Positions 27,134-35,604 are shown, counted from the stretch's first letter. The stretch: DNA of 64,000 bases from Shewanella sp. CG12_big_fil_rev_8_21_14_0_65_47_15 (GCF_002783505.1 NZ_PFGL01000021.1:1-64000); one strand, 5' to 3'. Notes: generated by a model not told the origin, from the letters alone. A program made the numbers and translations.

Positions 27134-27571
27134 ATGGAATACAGAGTCAGCACAGAGCAATCGGAAATGGATTTTGAGGTTATTCATGACTTTATCAGTA
27201 ACAGTTATTGGGCGCAGGGCATGCCGCCTGAACTCTTGCGAAAGGCGCTTAGCAACAATTTATGTTTTGGAGTGTTTGATGAAAATAATCAACAGCTTGC
27301 CTTTACACGCATGATTACCGATAAAGCGACCTTTGGCTACCTTGCCGATGTATTTGTCCTCGAGTCCCACCGTGGTTTAGGCTTAAGTAAGTTGATGATG
27401 ACATCAATTATGGAACATCCTGATTTACAGGGATTAAGACGCATAATGCTCGCCACCCGCGATGCCCACGGACTCTATGCCCAGTTTGGTTTTAACGCGG
27501 TCGATACCCCTGAAACCTTAATGCAAATTCGTTTAGAAAATCCCTATGTTGAGCTATCCATTTTTTCCTAG
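27134..27571 (+). CDS. GNAT-family N-acetyltransferase
   Basis: 145 residues from the ATG at 27134 (GGGACGA upstream; an upstream GTG would add nine residues). The GNAT fold is shown by FTRMITDKATFGYLADVFVL (strands 3-4) followed by ESHRGLGLSKLMM, the acetyl-CoA pyrophosphate loop, and the ending HGLYAQFGF that closes the fold. Such small proteins acetylate an amine on an unknown substrate. The last 185 bases of homology recur as a truncated copy at 32.6 kb, on the other side of the bacteriocin cassette. The C-terminus here (YVELSIFS) differs from the other copy, so the reading frame runs into novel sequence at the cassette edge. Confidence 0.85.
   Translation: MEYRVSTEQSEMDFEVIHDFISNSYWAQGMPPELLRKALSNNLCFGVFDENNQQLAFTRMITDKATFGYLADVFVLESHRGLGLSKLMMTSIMEHPDLQGLRRIMLATRDAHGLYAQFGFNAVDTPETLMQIRLENPYVELSIFS
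27362..27546 (+). repeat. Long direct repeat, left copy (3' half of GNAT gene)
   Basis: 185 bases that align without gaps to 32599-32783. I count 15 differences by eye, about 92% identity. Many changes are at third codon positions, and the reading frame is kept. The copies bracket the AT-rich cassette. Confidence 0.9.
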
Positions 27572-27604
27572 ACTTATTGTTTAGTCATCTGGTTACGGAA
27601 TTTG

Positions 27605-29704
27605 TTATGTTGCATTTAATGAAACACATTCAAGTCCTTGACTCGTTAGGTTATACACCTTATCAACGTATTCTAGAGTTGACTGCCTATGGGTAACAAG
27701 GATTCTGGTTACTGGAAGTCGACTAATGCCAGAATTAACTCGTTGTTCGTTGTCAGAATCCAAATTACTGGTCGCCTCGTCTAACACTAGTATATAGGGA
27801 TTTAGGTATATAGCCCTTGCCAGTAATACTCGTTGTACTTGGCCCCCTGACAATTGAACTCCCATATCGCCAATTAGTGTTTGATATCCCATGGGTAAAG
27901 CTTCTATATCATCATGTATTGACGCTAATTTACATGCCTGCTCAATTTTCAAAGGGTCATAGATATCGTCAAAAAAAGAAATGTTCTCAGCTAAAGTTCC
28001 TGATAACAAAGTATCATTTTGCATAACACTCCCAATGAGTTTTCGGTACTTTGCCAAGCCGATTTTTCTAATATCTATACCATCAAAAAGTATTTTTCCT
28101 GATGTAGGTTCTAGTAATCCTAAGATTATTTTCAATAGTGTGGTTTTTCCGCTACCGGAAACACCTGTTATTGCGATATTATCGCCAAATTTGAGTGAAA
28201 GGTTGATATTTTCAAATAAGATCTTAGATTTTAGTCCATATCTAAAGCTAATGTTTTCAAGTGTGATACAACCTACTATGTTTTCTGCTAACCCCAAGCC
28301 TTTGCGATTGGCTTCTTGTGGTTCCAATGCAATGTCAGACAACCTAGATAAGTGAATGTCGAGCATTTTAAAAGAAACAAAACTATCGATAAGACTATTA
28401 ATTCTTGAGGAAAATTGTCCCTTATAGGACATAAAAGCCATCATCATCCCTATAGAGAAAATACCCTCCATCACAAAGTTAGCAGCGAAGTAAATCACAC
28501 ACATATTTTCAATTGCAAAGACAATAGTGTTCACGGATGAAAAGGCTAAAGACCATAGCGAGCCTTTGATCCCCAAATTAACAACATCAGCATATAGAGA
28601 TAACCACTCATTTTTACGCTTATCTTCATGACCGTGTAAGCGTATAGCTTGAATTGAGCGTATACCTTCCAAGAAAAAGCTATCTTCTTTAGCTGATGCA
28701 GTAATGACCTCTTCAGCATTTCTCCTAAATGGCCGATAGAATATCCATCTCAAACATGCATAGATTAAAACGGCTAAAATGGCGATAAATGTCAATGTGG
28801 GGCTATATATGTACATCATTATCAGAGTTGTCGTGACCATTAAGCCATCAAGCACAACACTAACAAACGTAGAGGTAATAAAAGACTGAATTTCTCCTTG
28901 AGAGCCAAAGCGGCTAACAATATCACCGATATGACGCTTTTCAAACCAAGTAATAGGTAGTCGAATTAAATGAGAAAACAATCCAGAACTCCATTGTATA
29001 TTTAAATGGTTCTGTATATGTAAACCAATTAAATCTCTTAAGATACTGGTGATAAGCGAAACTACAGCAAGCATAGAAAAAGCAATAAATAGCAGAATAA
29101 GCAGTTCATTGTCTTGATTGACTATCACATCATCAATCACTAGTTGCATATAATAAGGAGAGGTCAGTGAAAATAGCTGTAACAAAGCAGAAGCAATAAA
29201 TACTTTAAATAGCCCTGATTTTAAACCTACACTCGCTTGCCAAAAAGGGCTTAACTTAAGGCCTGTAGTACAATTTTCTTTTTTAAAGTCTATTGCTGGA
29301 AAAAGTTCTACTACAATACCCGTATAATGCTCTTTAAATTTCTCAATCGAATACTTAATTTTACCAATTGCAGGATCGTGAATAGTTACAGATTTTTTAC
29401 TGCGCTGGGTGAGGACAACAAAATGATTCAAGTCCCAATGTAATACGCAGGGTAAGCGCAATTGTTCTATCTCGTGAACACCAGCTTGTAATGGCCTAGA
29501 ATCTAAGTTTATCTGCGCTGCATATTCACATAGTGTGCGTATCGACATCCCCGATTCACTGTAACCCAGTTCTTTTCTGATCGTCATTAAATCAGTTTTT
29601 CTTTGGTAAAAGCTCGATATCATGGCGAGACAAGCTAAACCACATTCACTATGTTCTGACTGGTATATGATTGGACATTTTTTTTTAGGGAAGAGAGTGA
29701 ACAT
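27605..29704 (-). CDS. Peptidase-containing ABC exporter for double-glycine peptides
   Basis: 699 residues from the ATG at 29704. The N-terminal C39 peptidase has Cys21 in SECGLACLAM, His94 in NHFVVLT and Asp110 in HDPAIG, the complete triad that cuts after GG in leader peptides. A six-helix membrane domain follows (about 150-430), then an ATPase with Walker A GVSGSGKTT, Q-loop MQND, signature LSGGQ, Walker B ILVLDEATS and the VTHR switch. It resembles CvaB/MchF microcin exporters: it trims and exports the peptide through an adaptor (HlyD-like, encoded upstream) and TolC. A terminator separates it from the precursor gene. Codon use is strongly AT-biased. Confidence 0.94.
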   Translation of the reverse strand: MFTLFPKKKCPIIYQSEHSECGLACLAMISSFYQRKTDLMTIRKELGYSESGMSIRTLCEYAAQINLDSRPLQAGVHEIEQLRLPCVLHWDLNHFVVLTQRSKKSVTIHDPAIGKIKYSIEKFKEHYTGIVVELFPAIDFKKENCTTGLKLSPFWQASVGLKSGLFKVFIASALLQLFSLTSPYYMQLVIDDVIVNQDNELLILLFIAFSMLAVVSLITSILRDLIGLHIQNHLNIQWSSGLFSHLIRLPITWFEKRHIGDIVSRFGSQGEIQSFITSTFVSVVLDGLMVTTTLIMMYIYSPTLTFIAILAVLIYACLRWIFYRPFRRNAEEVITASAKEDSFFLEGIRSIQAIRLHGHEDKRKNEWLSLYADVVNLGIKGSLWSLAFSSVNTIVFAIENMCVIYFAANFVMEGIFSIGMMMAFMSYKGQFSSRINSLIDSFVSFKMLDIHLSRLSDIALEPQEANRKGLGLAENIVGCITLENISFRYGLKSKILFENINLSLKFGDNIAITGVSGSGKTTLLKIILGLLEPTSGKILFDGIDIRKIGLAKYRKLIGSVMQNDTLLSGTLAENISFFDDIYDPLKIEQACKLASIHDDIEALPMGYQTLIGDMGVQLSGGQVQRVLLARAIYLNPYILVLDEATSNLDSDNEQRVNSGISRLPVTRILVTHRQSTLEYVDKVYNLTSQGLECVSLNAT

Positions 29705-29724
29705 AAGAAACAACGACTCGAGTT

Positions 29725-29748
29725 AAAAAAGAGTGCCTAAAGGCACTC
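29725..29748 (-). terminator. Terminator between precursor peptide and exporter genes
   Basis: On the minus strand a perfect stem GAGTGCC / GGCACTC with loop TTTA is followed by TTTTTT, eight bases after the precursor stop. Readthrough would be needed to express the exporter from the upstream promoter, which would make peptide mRNA more abundant than exporter mRNA. Confidence 0.88.
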
Positions 29749-29756
29749 GATATAAG

Positions 29757-30062
29757 TTATTGAGCTTTTAACTTACGATCTAAATATTTACCGGTTGTAC
29801 CGCCACCGCCACCGCCACCGCCACCGACACCGCCCCCATTGCCTCCCCCCCAGCTGCGCTCGCCAGAACCATTCATATAACGATGGTAAGAGGAATTATT
29901 AATGACTTCCATATTACGTTGATACTGGTCGCTGCTTGTCCATGCATCCATTGCTTTATCAACTATTTTACCAACAATGATACCTGGAATAGTACCTGAA
30001 ATTATGCTTCCTACGCCACCACCGGAAACAACCTCAGTCTCTTCAATACTTAGCTCTTTCAA
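29757..30062 (-). CDS. Class II microcin-like precursor peptide, glycine-rich
   Basis: 101 residues from a TTG start with AAGG 9 bases upstream; no ATG or GTG is available in this frame after the preceding stop. Residues 1-15 (MKELSIEETEVVSGG) are a textbook double-glycine leader. The predicted mature peptide has 86 residues without cysteine: a hydrophobic segment with two consecutive GxxxG steps (Gly23, 27, 31), a charged central part with Trp41, and a glycine tract (72-88) before a basic tail KYLDRKLKAQ. It lies between a small membrane protein and the exporter. The leader and context support an exported antibacterial peptide; a contact signal or surface peptide is a less likely alternative. 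I recognise no named bacteriocin. Confidence 0.85.
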   Translation of the reverse strand: MKELSIEETEVVSGGGVGSIISGTIPGIIVGKIVDKAMDAWTSSDQYQRNMEVINNSSYHRYMNGSGERSWGGGNGGGVGGGGGGGGGTTGKYLDRKLKAQ

Positions 30063-30183
30063 ATCTTTAATCCTTTTTAAATAAATAAGAAATTCTCTGG
30101 TAAATTAACTTTGATTTTTATTTTGATTTAAATGTGACACCTCCTATTGCTAAAATATACGTTGAAGACTAATCCATTTTCCG

Positions 30184-30546
30184 TTAACATCTTTTGTTTT
30201 TAACGTACTGAATGTAAGCAATGAATACGGATACCATAAAGAAGTAAATGATAGTTTTAAAGTAAAGTAAGAATAGTATTGCCTGAATAAAGTATAGTGA
30301 TTTGATTTTTGCATTATTATCGGTGCTGGTATATAACTCTGAATTGCTTGCTGTAAATATTGCTTTAATTATAAAGTGCAAAATGTAAGTGGTAGTGATT
30401 ATTGCTATTGTTTGGAAAGAAAGTTCTTTCCAATAATCATTTTTAGAAAATTCGACTGTATTCTCAATAATATCAACGCTCAATCCGATTAATAAGCTGC
30501 TAATGAATACTGCTATGTATTTAAAGTTGTTTCTCATAATTTCCAT
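30184..30546 (-). CDS. Small membrane protein, candidate immunity protein
   Basis: 120 residues from ATG 30546, or 117 from the ATG at 30537. Three to four hydrophobic helices (YIAVFISSLLIGLSV, TIAIITTTYILHFIIKAI, YFIQAILFLLYF, TIIYFFMVSVFIAYI) and a basic C-terminus. No family recognised. In microcin loci a small membrane protein encoded beside the precursor is usually the immunity protein; position between adaptor and precursor, size and topology all fit, but function is inference. Confidence 0.7.
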   Translation of the reverse strand: MEIMRNNFKYIAVFISSLLIGLSVDIIENTVEFSKNDYWKELSFQTIAIITTTYILHFIIKAIFTASNSELYTSTDNNAKIKSLYFIQAILFLLYFKTIIYFFMVSVFIAYIQYVKNKRC

Positions 30547-30595
30547 CTTAAGATTAAAGTTTAAGTATCAACATCTAGAATTTTGTTGTTGGATA

Positions 30596-31837
30596 TTAAT
30601 ATCCGCTAATCACAAGTATTGGTTCTAGCAACCACTCTATTAATGTTCTCTTTCCAGTATTGATATTCGCTTGTAATAACATTCCTGGAATTAAATAATT
30701 ATTATTACCATAGGCATGGATGTACTGTTTCTCCAATTGAATCTTTACTTTGTAAACTGGCTCATTAAATGCCAGTTTACTTGCTGTTTCTGATGAAAAT
30801 GTAATATTTCTAGATACATAAGAGACTTTTCCATGTGCGATTCCAAATTTTTGAAAAGGAAATGCATCAAATTTTATACTGACCTCTTCCTCTTCTTTAA
30901 TAAAAGCAATGGCTCGAGTAGGAACAAAAACCTCAGCTTCTAGCTTGGAATCAGTCGGAATAATTGTTACTAGGTAATCACCAGAAAAGGCAAACTCACC
31001 AACATTTAATTTTATTGAAGAAATAACTCCGCTAATTGGTGCTTTTAAAACCAAATTGTTACTTTCTAAAATTGCGACTTTATTGTTAGAGAGTTTTGAG
31101 AGTTCAATATTAAAAAGGTCAATTTTTTGTTGCTTCTCAAAAGGTAATCGTGCTTTGTCATTTAAAGCATTAGCGAGGTTGGTTTCAGATTTCAATACTA
31201 CAGTATTGTATTCTTGTATTCTCTGTTGAAAATCCAGTACTAAATCAAACTGTGTTTTTACTTCGCTTTGACTGGCATAATCGTCAGATTGTAACTTTTT
31301 TATATCAGTTAAACGCTCTTTAGCAAGCTGAACTCTATTTCGTAATAGTTTACCTTGAATTGCTAACTCAACTTGTTCTTGCTTTAAAAAGTTAATGATA
31401 CTGTTTAACCTAGATTCTCTCTCTTTAAATAAATTATCATACTGCACTAGTTGTCCATTGACAATGTTTATTTGATTATCGAGTTCTTTAATTTTTTCTT
31501 TGTCAGAATTTAAGGAGTTCTGAAGAAACTTGTCATTTGATACAAAAAGTAATGTATCACCTTGATTCACAATATCGCCTTCCTTTACCGCTATTTGACT
31601 AACGACACCGCTTGTGTGGGAATAAACTCTAGCAAGCCCATTAGTGGGGACAAGATAGCCTTTTACCTTTTCTTTTTTTGCATAGTCACTACAAAAAAGA
31701 AAAATAAATATAGAAAGCACAAAAAGAGAAATAAAAAATAAAATAATGGAATAATGTATTGGAGTTGTTATTACAGCTTTCCCATAATATGTGGTCTTGT
31801 TTTTGTCTAAAACCTGTCTTCTAAATAACTTTGACAT
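30596..31837 (-). CDS. HlyD-family secretion adaptor (CvaA-like)
   Basis: 413 residues. A cytosolic head of about 25 residues, one membrane helix (SIILFFISLFVLSIFIFLF, about 30-48), first lipoyl half (VSQIAVKEGDIVNQGDTLLF), a long coiled-coil hairpin (about 105-240), the second lipoyl half (LKAPISGVISSIKLNVGEF) and a beta domain ending LIPGMLLQANINTGKRTLIE. It connects the peptidase-ABC exporter to TolC in type I secretion. It is the first gene of the cassette, preceded by about 750 bases of AT-rich noncoding DNA that must hold the promoter. Confidence 0.92.
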   Translation of the reverse strand: MSKLFRRQVLDKNKTTYYGKAVITTPIHYSIILFFISLFVLSIFIFLFCSDYAKKEKVKGYLVPTNGLARVYSHTSGVVSQIAVKEGDIVNQGDTLLFVSNDKFLQNSLNSDKEKIKELDNQINIVNGQLVQYDNLFKERESRLNSIINFLKQEQVELAIQGKLLRNRVQLAKERLTDIKKLQSDDYASQSEVKTQFDLVLDFQQRIQEYNTVVLKSETNLANALNDKARLPFEKQQKIDLFNIELSKLSNNKVAILESNNLVLKAPISGVISSIKLNVGEFAFSGDYLVTIIPTDSKLEAEVFVPTRAIAFIKEEEEVSIKFDAFPFQKFGIAHGKVSYVSRNITFSSETASKLAFNEPVYKVKIQLEKQYIHAYGNNNYLIPGMLLQANINTGKRTLIEWLLEPILVISGY

Positions 31838-32595
31838 AGTATTTCCGTATGTACTAATGCGTGCTTAATGCTATGGTTTGATTTTATACAATACGAGTTT
31901 TATAATTCTCTAAGATTCACAATATTTCCAGAGTGTCTAGGTACTACAGTTTTTAAACAGAATCGCTCTGTTGTGATGCCATTTATACAGCTTTCTAATT
32001 TAAGTCATTGACATGTATTAGTGCAATCATTTTTATTTGTCGATTGTAGCAGGTTAAATTAATTTAAAGTTACATGCATTTATTGTGATGAAAATAAAAA
32101 TCACTTGAGAAAGTTTAATGGGTATTAATTATGAAATCATTGAAACAATTTAGCTGTGAACGTATCAGGTTTGAATAGCACTTTAGTATTATTCCTTGTT
32201 TTTTGCTGTTTATTGGCTATATTTTTTGCATTCAATTAGTTTTTTGTTGTCTAATTGATTGTTGTTTGTATTGCAGCTTGGGTTTGAATGTTTCGCATCT
32301 GTGCGTTAGTTGTTTCGTTGTCGCTATATTTTGTTGTCTATTTGATTGGAGAGTTTTGGTGATTAAATTTTATTTGATTTCATTTCATATTTTTTAAGTG
32401 CCGGTGAAGATTTAAAGCGGTGATTAAGTGGATATGTTCTTAGTTTATGCTGGATTTTAAGCTAGTGAATATAGTCTCTTTTTATTTGAGTTACTTCAGT
32501 GTTTTTAACAGAGATATTTCTGCGGCTTGCCCGTTGTGAACTCACAAACTTAGGTGAGCGATTCAATTGTTTGCGCCTATTTCTGCTAAAGATTG
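31838..32595. other. AT-rich region upstream of the cassette, no supported gene
   Basis: About 750 bases. The plus strand from about 32131 to 32397 is T-rich and gives a frame of hydrophobic, cysteine-rich residues interrupted by one TAG at 32176; it has no ribosome site and is probably a by-product of composition. A hairpin CTCAC / GTGAG lies near 32543-32560. The cassette promoter (minus strand) must be near 31840-31950. Confidence 0.5.
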
Positions 32596-32790
32596 CTTGA
32601 GTCGCACCGTGGCTTAGGCTTAAGTAAGTTGATGATGACAGCAATTATGGAACATCCAGAATTACAGGGATTAAGGCGGATAATGCTCGCCACCCGCGAT
32701 GCCCATGGACTCTACGCCCAGTTTGGTTTTAACGCGGGCGATACCCCTAAAACCTTAATGCAAATTCGGCTTGAGAATCCCTACCTTTAG
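32596..32790 (+). pseudogene. Truncated GNAT acetyltransferase, C-terminal half
   Basis: Encodes LESHRGLGLSKLMM through HGLYAQFGFNAGDTPKTLM and ends NPYL-stop. It corresponds to the C-terminal half of the intact GNAT gene at 27134-27571 but lacks strands 1-4 and any start with ribosome site. It ends one residue after the region of shared sequence, while the left copy continues for seven more residues; this ending is probably the ancestral one. It is a remnant left by the event that brought in the cassette. Confidence 0.88.
32599..32783 (+). repeat. Long direct repeat, right copy
   Basis: Partner of 27362-27546; ungapped, 15 differences in 185 bases by eye. Sequence similarity stops abruptly just left of the CTTGAG at 32597, which marks the right edge of the foreign DNA. 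Confidence 0.9.
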
Positions 32791-32842
32791 GCTAGATTTT
32801 ATTGACGTAAATTCTATAAATATCAAGATAAGGACATCTGTT

Positions 32843-33085
32843 ATGACAGGAAAAACTCAGCCAACGACAGTAGCCGATAGTGTAAAAGTGAAAGGCCCCG
32901 CATCTTATTTCCCTTCTATCGAGAAAACCTATGGTCAGCCGATCGCCCACTGGCTAACGCTATTGCAAGGTCTAGAAGGCAAAAAGCATATGGAAATGGT
33001 GGCTTGGCTTAAGCGTGAGCACCAACTCGGTCATGGGCATGCCAATGCGCTGGTGGCGTATTTTATTAACGAAAAAAGTCGATAG
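32843..33085 (+). CDS. DUF4287 domain protein
   Basis: 80 residues from the ATG at 32843 with AAGGA upstream; an upstream extension of the frame lacks a ribosome site. The core GPASYFPSIEKTYGQPIAHW and LKREHQLGHGHANALVAYF match DUF4287, a small helical family of unknown function found in many bacteria. It follows directly after the GNAT remnant, so the pair was likely neighbours before the insertion. Confidence 0.85.
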   Translation: MTGKTQPTTVADSVKVKGPASYFPSIEKTYGQPIAHWLTLLQGLEGKKHMEMVAWLKREHQLGHGHANALVAYFINEKSR

Positions 33086-33096
33086 CGGTACTTAGC

Positions 33097-33282
33097 ATGA
33101 CACAATTACAATATGCCTATCTTGCCAGTTTTTCTGTTTCCTCCGCTTTTTTGAATTGGTTACTCGAAGGGCAAGTGCCTTGGGTGAGGCTGCTTTGCTT
33201 AATCTTGTTGCTTTCAACCATGGGATTTGCCTGTTTGTACCATAGTTTAAAGCGTTCGATAAACTCACAAGACTCGAAATAA
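33097..33282 (+). CDS. Small hypothetical membrane protein
   Basis: 61 residues with two hydrophobic segments (YAYLASFSVSSAFLNWLL and LLCLILLLSTMGFACLY) and a basic tail. It starts 11 bases after the DUF4287 stop, without a strong ribosome site, and ends just before the ahpF terminator. No family recognised; it could be translationally coupled to the previous gene. Confidence 0.5.
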   Translation: MTQLQYAYLASFSVSSAFLNWLLEGQVPWVRLLCLILLLSTMGFACLYHSLKRSINSQDSK

Positions 33283-33297
33283 ATCCTCTTAAAAACA

Positions 33298-33323
33298 AAG
33301 AAGCCAGCTTGCGCTGGCTTCTT
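33298..33323 (-). terminator. Terminator of ahpF
   Basis: Eleven-pair stem AAGAAGCCAGC / GCTGGCTTCTT, TTGC loop; the left flank gives TTGTTTTT on the minus strand. It may also end the two small plus-strand genes. Confidence 0.9.
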
Positions 33324-33348
33324 AGGTTATGCGGTTAATGTTTCACTA

Positions 33349-34920
33349 TTATGCGGCTTTGGTATCGCTAATTTCTTCATCGCTGTGGCGAATGAGGTAA
33401 TCAAATGCACCCAGTGATGCGGTCGCGCCGCTGCCCATGGCAATGATAATTTGCTTGAACGGTGAGTTAGTGACATCACCTGCGGCAAAAATACCTGGGA
33501 CTGAGGTTTGGCCGCGCTCATCGACTACGATCTCGCCCCTTGGGGTTAAATCGATAGTGTCCTTCAACCATTCGGCATTCGGCACTAGCCCAATTTGCAC
33601 AAAGATACCTGCCAGTGCGACATGGTGACTCTCGCCTGTTGCTCTGTCTGTGTAGTTCAGGCCATTAACCCGAGTACCATCGCCAGTCACTTCAGTGGTC
33701 ATGGCTTGGGTAATGATTTTAATGTTACCCATAGACGCCGCTTTACGTTGCAGCACGTCGTCGGCGCGCAGCTTGCTATCAAACTCCAGTACGGTGACAT
33801 GCTCAACGATATTGGCTAAATCGATTGCCGCTTCGATACCCGAGTTACCGCCGCCAATCACCGCCACGCGTTTACCTTTAAATAGCGGGCCATCGCAATG
33901 TGGGCAGTAAGCAACACCTTTGCCGCGGTATTCTTTCTCGCCTGGGACGTTCATTTCACGCCAGCGGGCACCTGTTGCCAGCAATACGGTACGGCTACGT
34001 AATTTAGCGCCGCTGGCCAGTTCAAGTTCGAACAAACCGTTAGTCGTCAATGACACGGCTTTTTGGTTGTCCATGATATCGACTTCGTAGTCTCGTACAT
34101 GGGCTTCAAGGTTTGCCACTAGCTTCGGACCTTCGGTCGCTTTGACCGAAATAAAGTTCTCGATACCGACGGTTTCAGCGACTTGTCCGCCAAACTTGTC
34201 GGCAACAATACCGGTGCGAAGGCCTTTACGTGCCGCATAAATAGCGGCTGCTGCGCCCGCTGGGCCGCCACCAACGACTAAGACTTCGAATGGCGCTTTT
34301 TCATTAATTTCATCGGCCTTACGGCTTGCGGCATTGGTATCCAGTTTATTGAGGATCTCACCGATGCTGATACGGCCGGCAGCAAACACTTCGCCATTTA
34401 AGTAGACAGAAGGCACGGCCATAATGTTACGGCTCGCCACTTCGTCTTGGAACAGTGCGCCATCGATCATCACGTTAGTGATATTTGGGTTAATGGCCGC
34501 CATCATGTTCAGTGCCTGTACTACGTCTGGGCAGTTTTGGCAGGTCAGTGAGACATAGGTTTCAAAGGCATATTTGCCCGGCAGATTGCGGATCTGCTCG
34601 ATAATGTCATCGCTGAGTTTGATTGGGTGTCCACCCGTGTGCAGTAAAGCCAACACGAGTGAGGTAAATTCGTGACCCATAGGCAGACCCGCAAAGCTGA
34701 TTTGCGTATTAAGCTCTGGGTTAATCACTGTCATCGCCGGGGTGCGTTCGCCCTGAGTTTCTTTCAGGCTCACCAGAGAAGATAGGCTGACAATGTCTTG
34801 CGCTAAGCTTTTTAATTCTTGAGACTTTTTGCTCTCATCTGCAGACACGACAAGTTCAACTGGTCTCTTGAGGTTTTGCAGATAGGTTTGCAGTTGATTT
34901 TTTAAATTCGCATCTAACAT
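33349..34920 (-). CDS. ahpF: Alkyl hydroperoxide reductase subunit F
   Basis: 523-residue flavoprotein that passes electrons from NADH to AhpC. The N-terminal double-thioredoxin domain contains [10 protein letters not shown] (about residue 128). The FAD domain begins [14 protein letters not shown] (about 215), then the redox-active CPHCDGP (about 345) and the NAD-binding [14 protein letters not shown], ending in [22 protein letters not shown]. Lengths and motif order match E. coli AhpF. It follows ahpC by 114 bases on the same strand, separated by an imperfect hairpin. Confidence 0.96.
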   Translation of the reverse strand: MLDANLKNQLQTYLQNLKRPVELVVSADESKKSQELKSLAQDIVSLSSLVSLKETQGERTPAMTVINPELNTQISFAGLPMGHEFTSLVLALLHTGGHPIKLSDDIIEQIRNLPGKYAFETYVSLTCQNCPDVVQALNMMAAINPNITNVMIDGALFQDEVASRNIMAVPSVYLNGEVFAAGRISIGEILNKLDTNAASRKADEINEKAPFEVLVVGGGPAGAAAAIYAARKGLRTGIVADKFGGQVAETVGIENFISVKATEGPKLVANLEAHVRDYEVDIMDNQKAVSLTTNGLFELELASGAKLRSRTVLLATGARWREMNVPGEKEYRGKGVAYCPHCDGPLFKGKRVAVIGGGNSGIEAAIDLANIVEHVTVLEFDSKLRADDVLQRKAASMGNIKIITQAMTTEVTGDGTRVNGLNYTDRATGESHHVALAGIFVQIGLVPNAEWLKDTIDLTPRGEIVVDERGQTSVPGIFAAGDVTNSPFKQIIIAMGSGATASLGAFDYLIRHSDEEISDTKAA

Positions 34921-34973
34921 ATGATGACTCCAAATCAGTGTATAAATTGAAAAATATCGAGAAAGGCGAGGGT

Positions 34974-35010
34974 GCCAATCTGACTCTTGCAGGGGGAGAA
35001 TCAGACTGGC
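34974..35010 (-). other. Hairpin between ahpC and ahpF
   Basis: Inverted repeat GCCA-TCTGA-TCT / AGA-TCAGA-TGGC with two single mismatches. No T-tract follows on the minus strand. It may stabilise the ahpC end of the transcript or attenuate readthrough, making AhpC more abundant than AhpF, as is usual. Confidence 0.5.
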
Positions 35011-35034
35011 GGGGTTGACGCTTTGCAGGCTAAA

Positions 35035-35604
35035 TTAGATTTTGCCAACGAGGTCTAAAGACGGTGCTAATGTTTCGTCACCTGGTTGCCATTTTGCTGG
35101 ACAAACTTCGCCATCGTGAGTTGCAACATATTGAGCAGCTTGAATTTTACGAACAAGCTCTTGAGCGCTACGGCCGATGCCTAAATCGTGAACTTCGCTG
35201 ACCTTGATTTGGCCTTCTGGGTTAATCACGAAAGTACCACGCAGTGCTAAACCGTCTTCTTCAATCATCACGCCGAAGTTACGGCTGATAGTGCCTGTTG
35301 GGTCAGCCAGCATTGGGAAGTTGATCTTCTTGATGGTGTCTGACGTGTCATGCCACGCTTTGTGGGTGAAGTGTGTGTCAGTTGATACTGAGTAAACTTC
35401 AACGCCCATGCCTTGCAGTTTGGCATAGTGATCCGCCATGTCGCCTAATTCAGTTGGGCAAACAAAGGTAAAATCTGCTGGGTAGAAGAACACGACTGAC
35501 CATTTACCTAACAGGTCTTGTTCTGTTACTGGAACGAACTCACCATTGTGGTAAGCAGTGGCTTTGAATGGTTTGATAGTGCTGTTGATAATTGATTGAG
35601 TCAT
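35035..35604 (-). CDS. ahpC: Alkyl hydroperoxide reductase subunit C (peroxiredoxin)
   Basis: 189-residue typical 2-Cys peroxiredoxin. The peroxidatic cysteine is in DFTFVCPTEL (about residue 49) and the resolving cysteine in GEVCPAKW (about 168). It reduces hydrogen peroxide and organic peroxides and is recycled by AhpF, encoded next. An OxyR-like site lies about 105-140 bases upstream, in line with peroxide induction. Confidence 0.96.
   Translation of the reverse strand: MTQSIINSTIKPFKATAYHNGEFVPVTEQDLLGKWSVVFFYPADFTFVCPTELGDMADHYAKLQGMGVEVYSVSTDTHFTHKAWHDTSDTIKKINFPMLADPTGTISRNFGVMIEEDGLALRGTFVINPEGQIKVSEVHDLGIGRSAQELVRKIQAAQYVATHDGEVCPAKWQPGDETLAPSLDLVGKI

Larger units (their letters stand above)
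27572..32598. other. Horizontally acquired bacteriocin cassette
   Basis: About 5 kb of clearly AT-rich DNA between the intact and the truncated GNAT gene. It holds four minus-strand genes in the order adaptor, membrane protein, precursor peptide, peptidase-exporter, plus about 750 bases without a supported gene at the right end. Base composition, single function and flanking direct repeats all indicate lateral transfer. No integrase, transposase, inverted terminal repeats or tRNA is visible, so homologous recombination with DNA from a related strain is the simplest route (inference). Confidence 0.82.
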
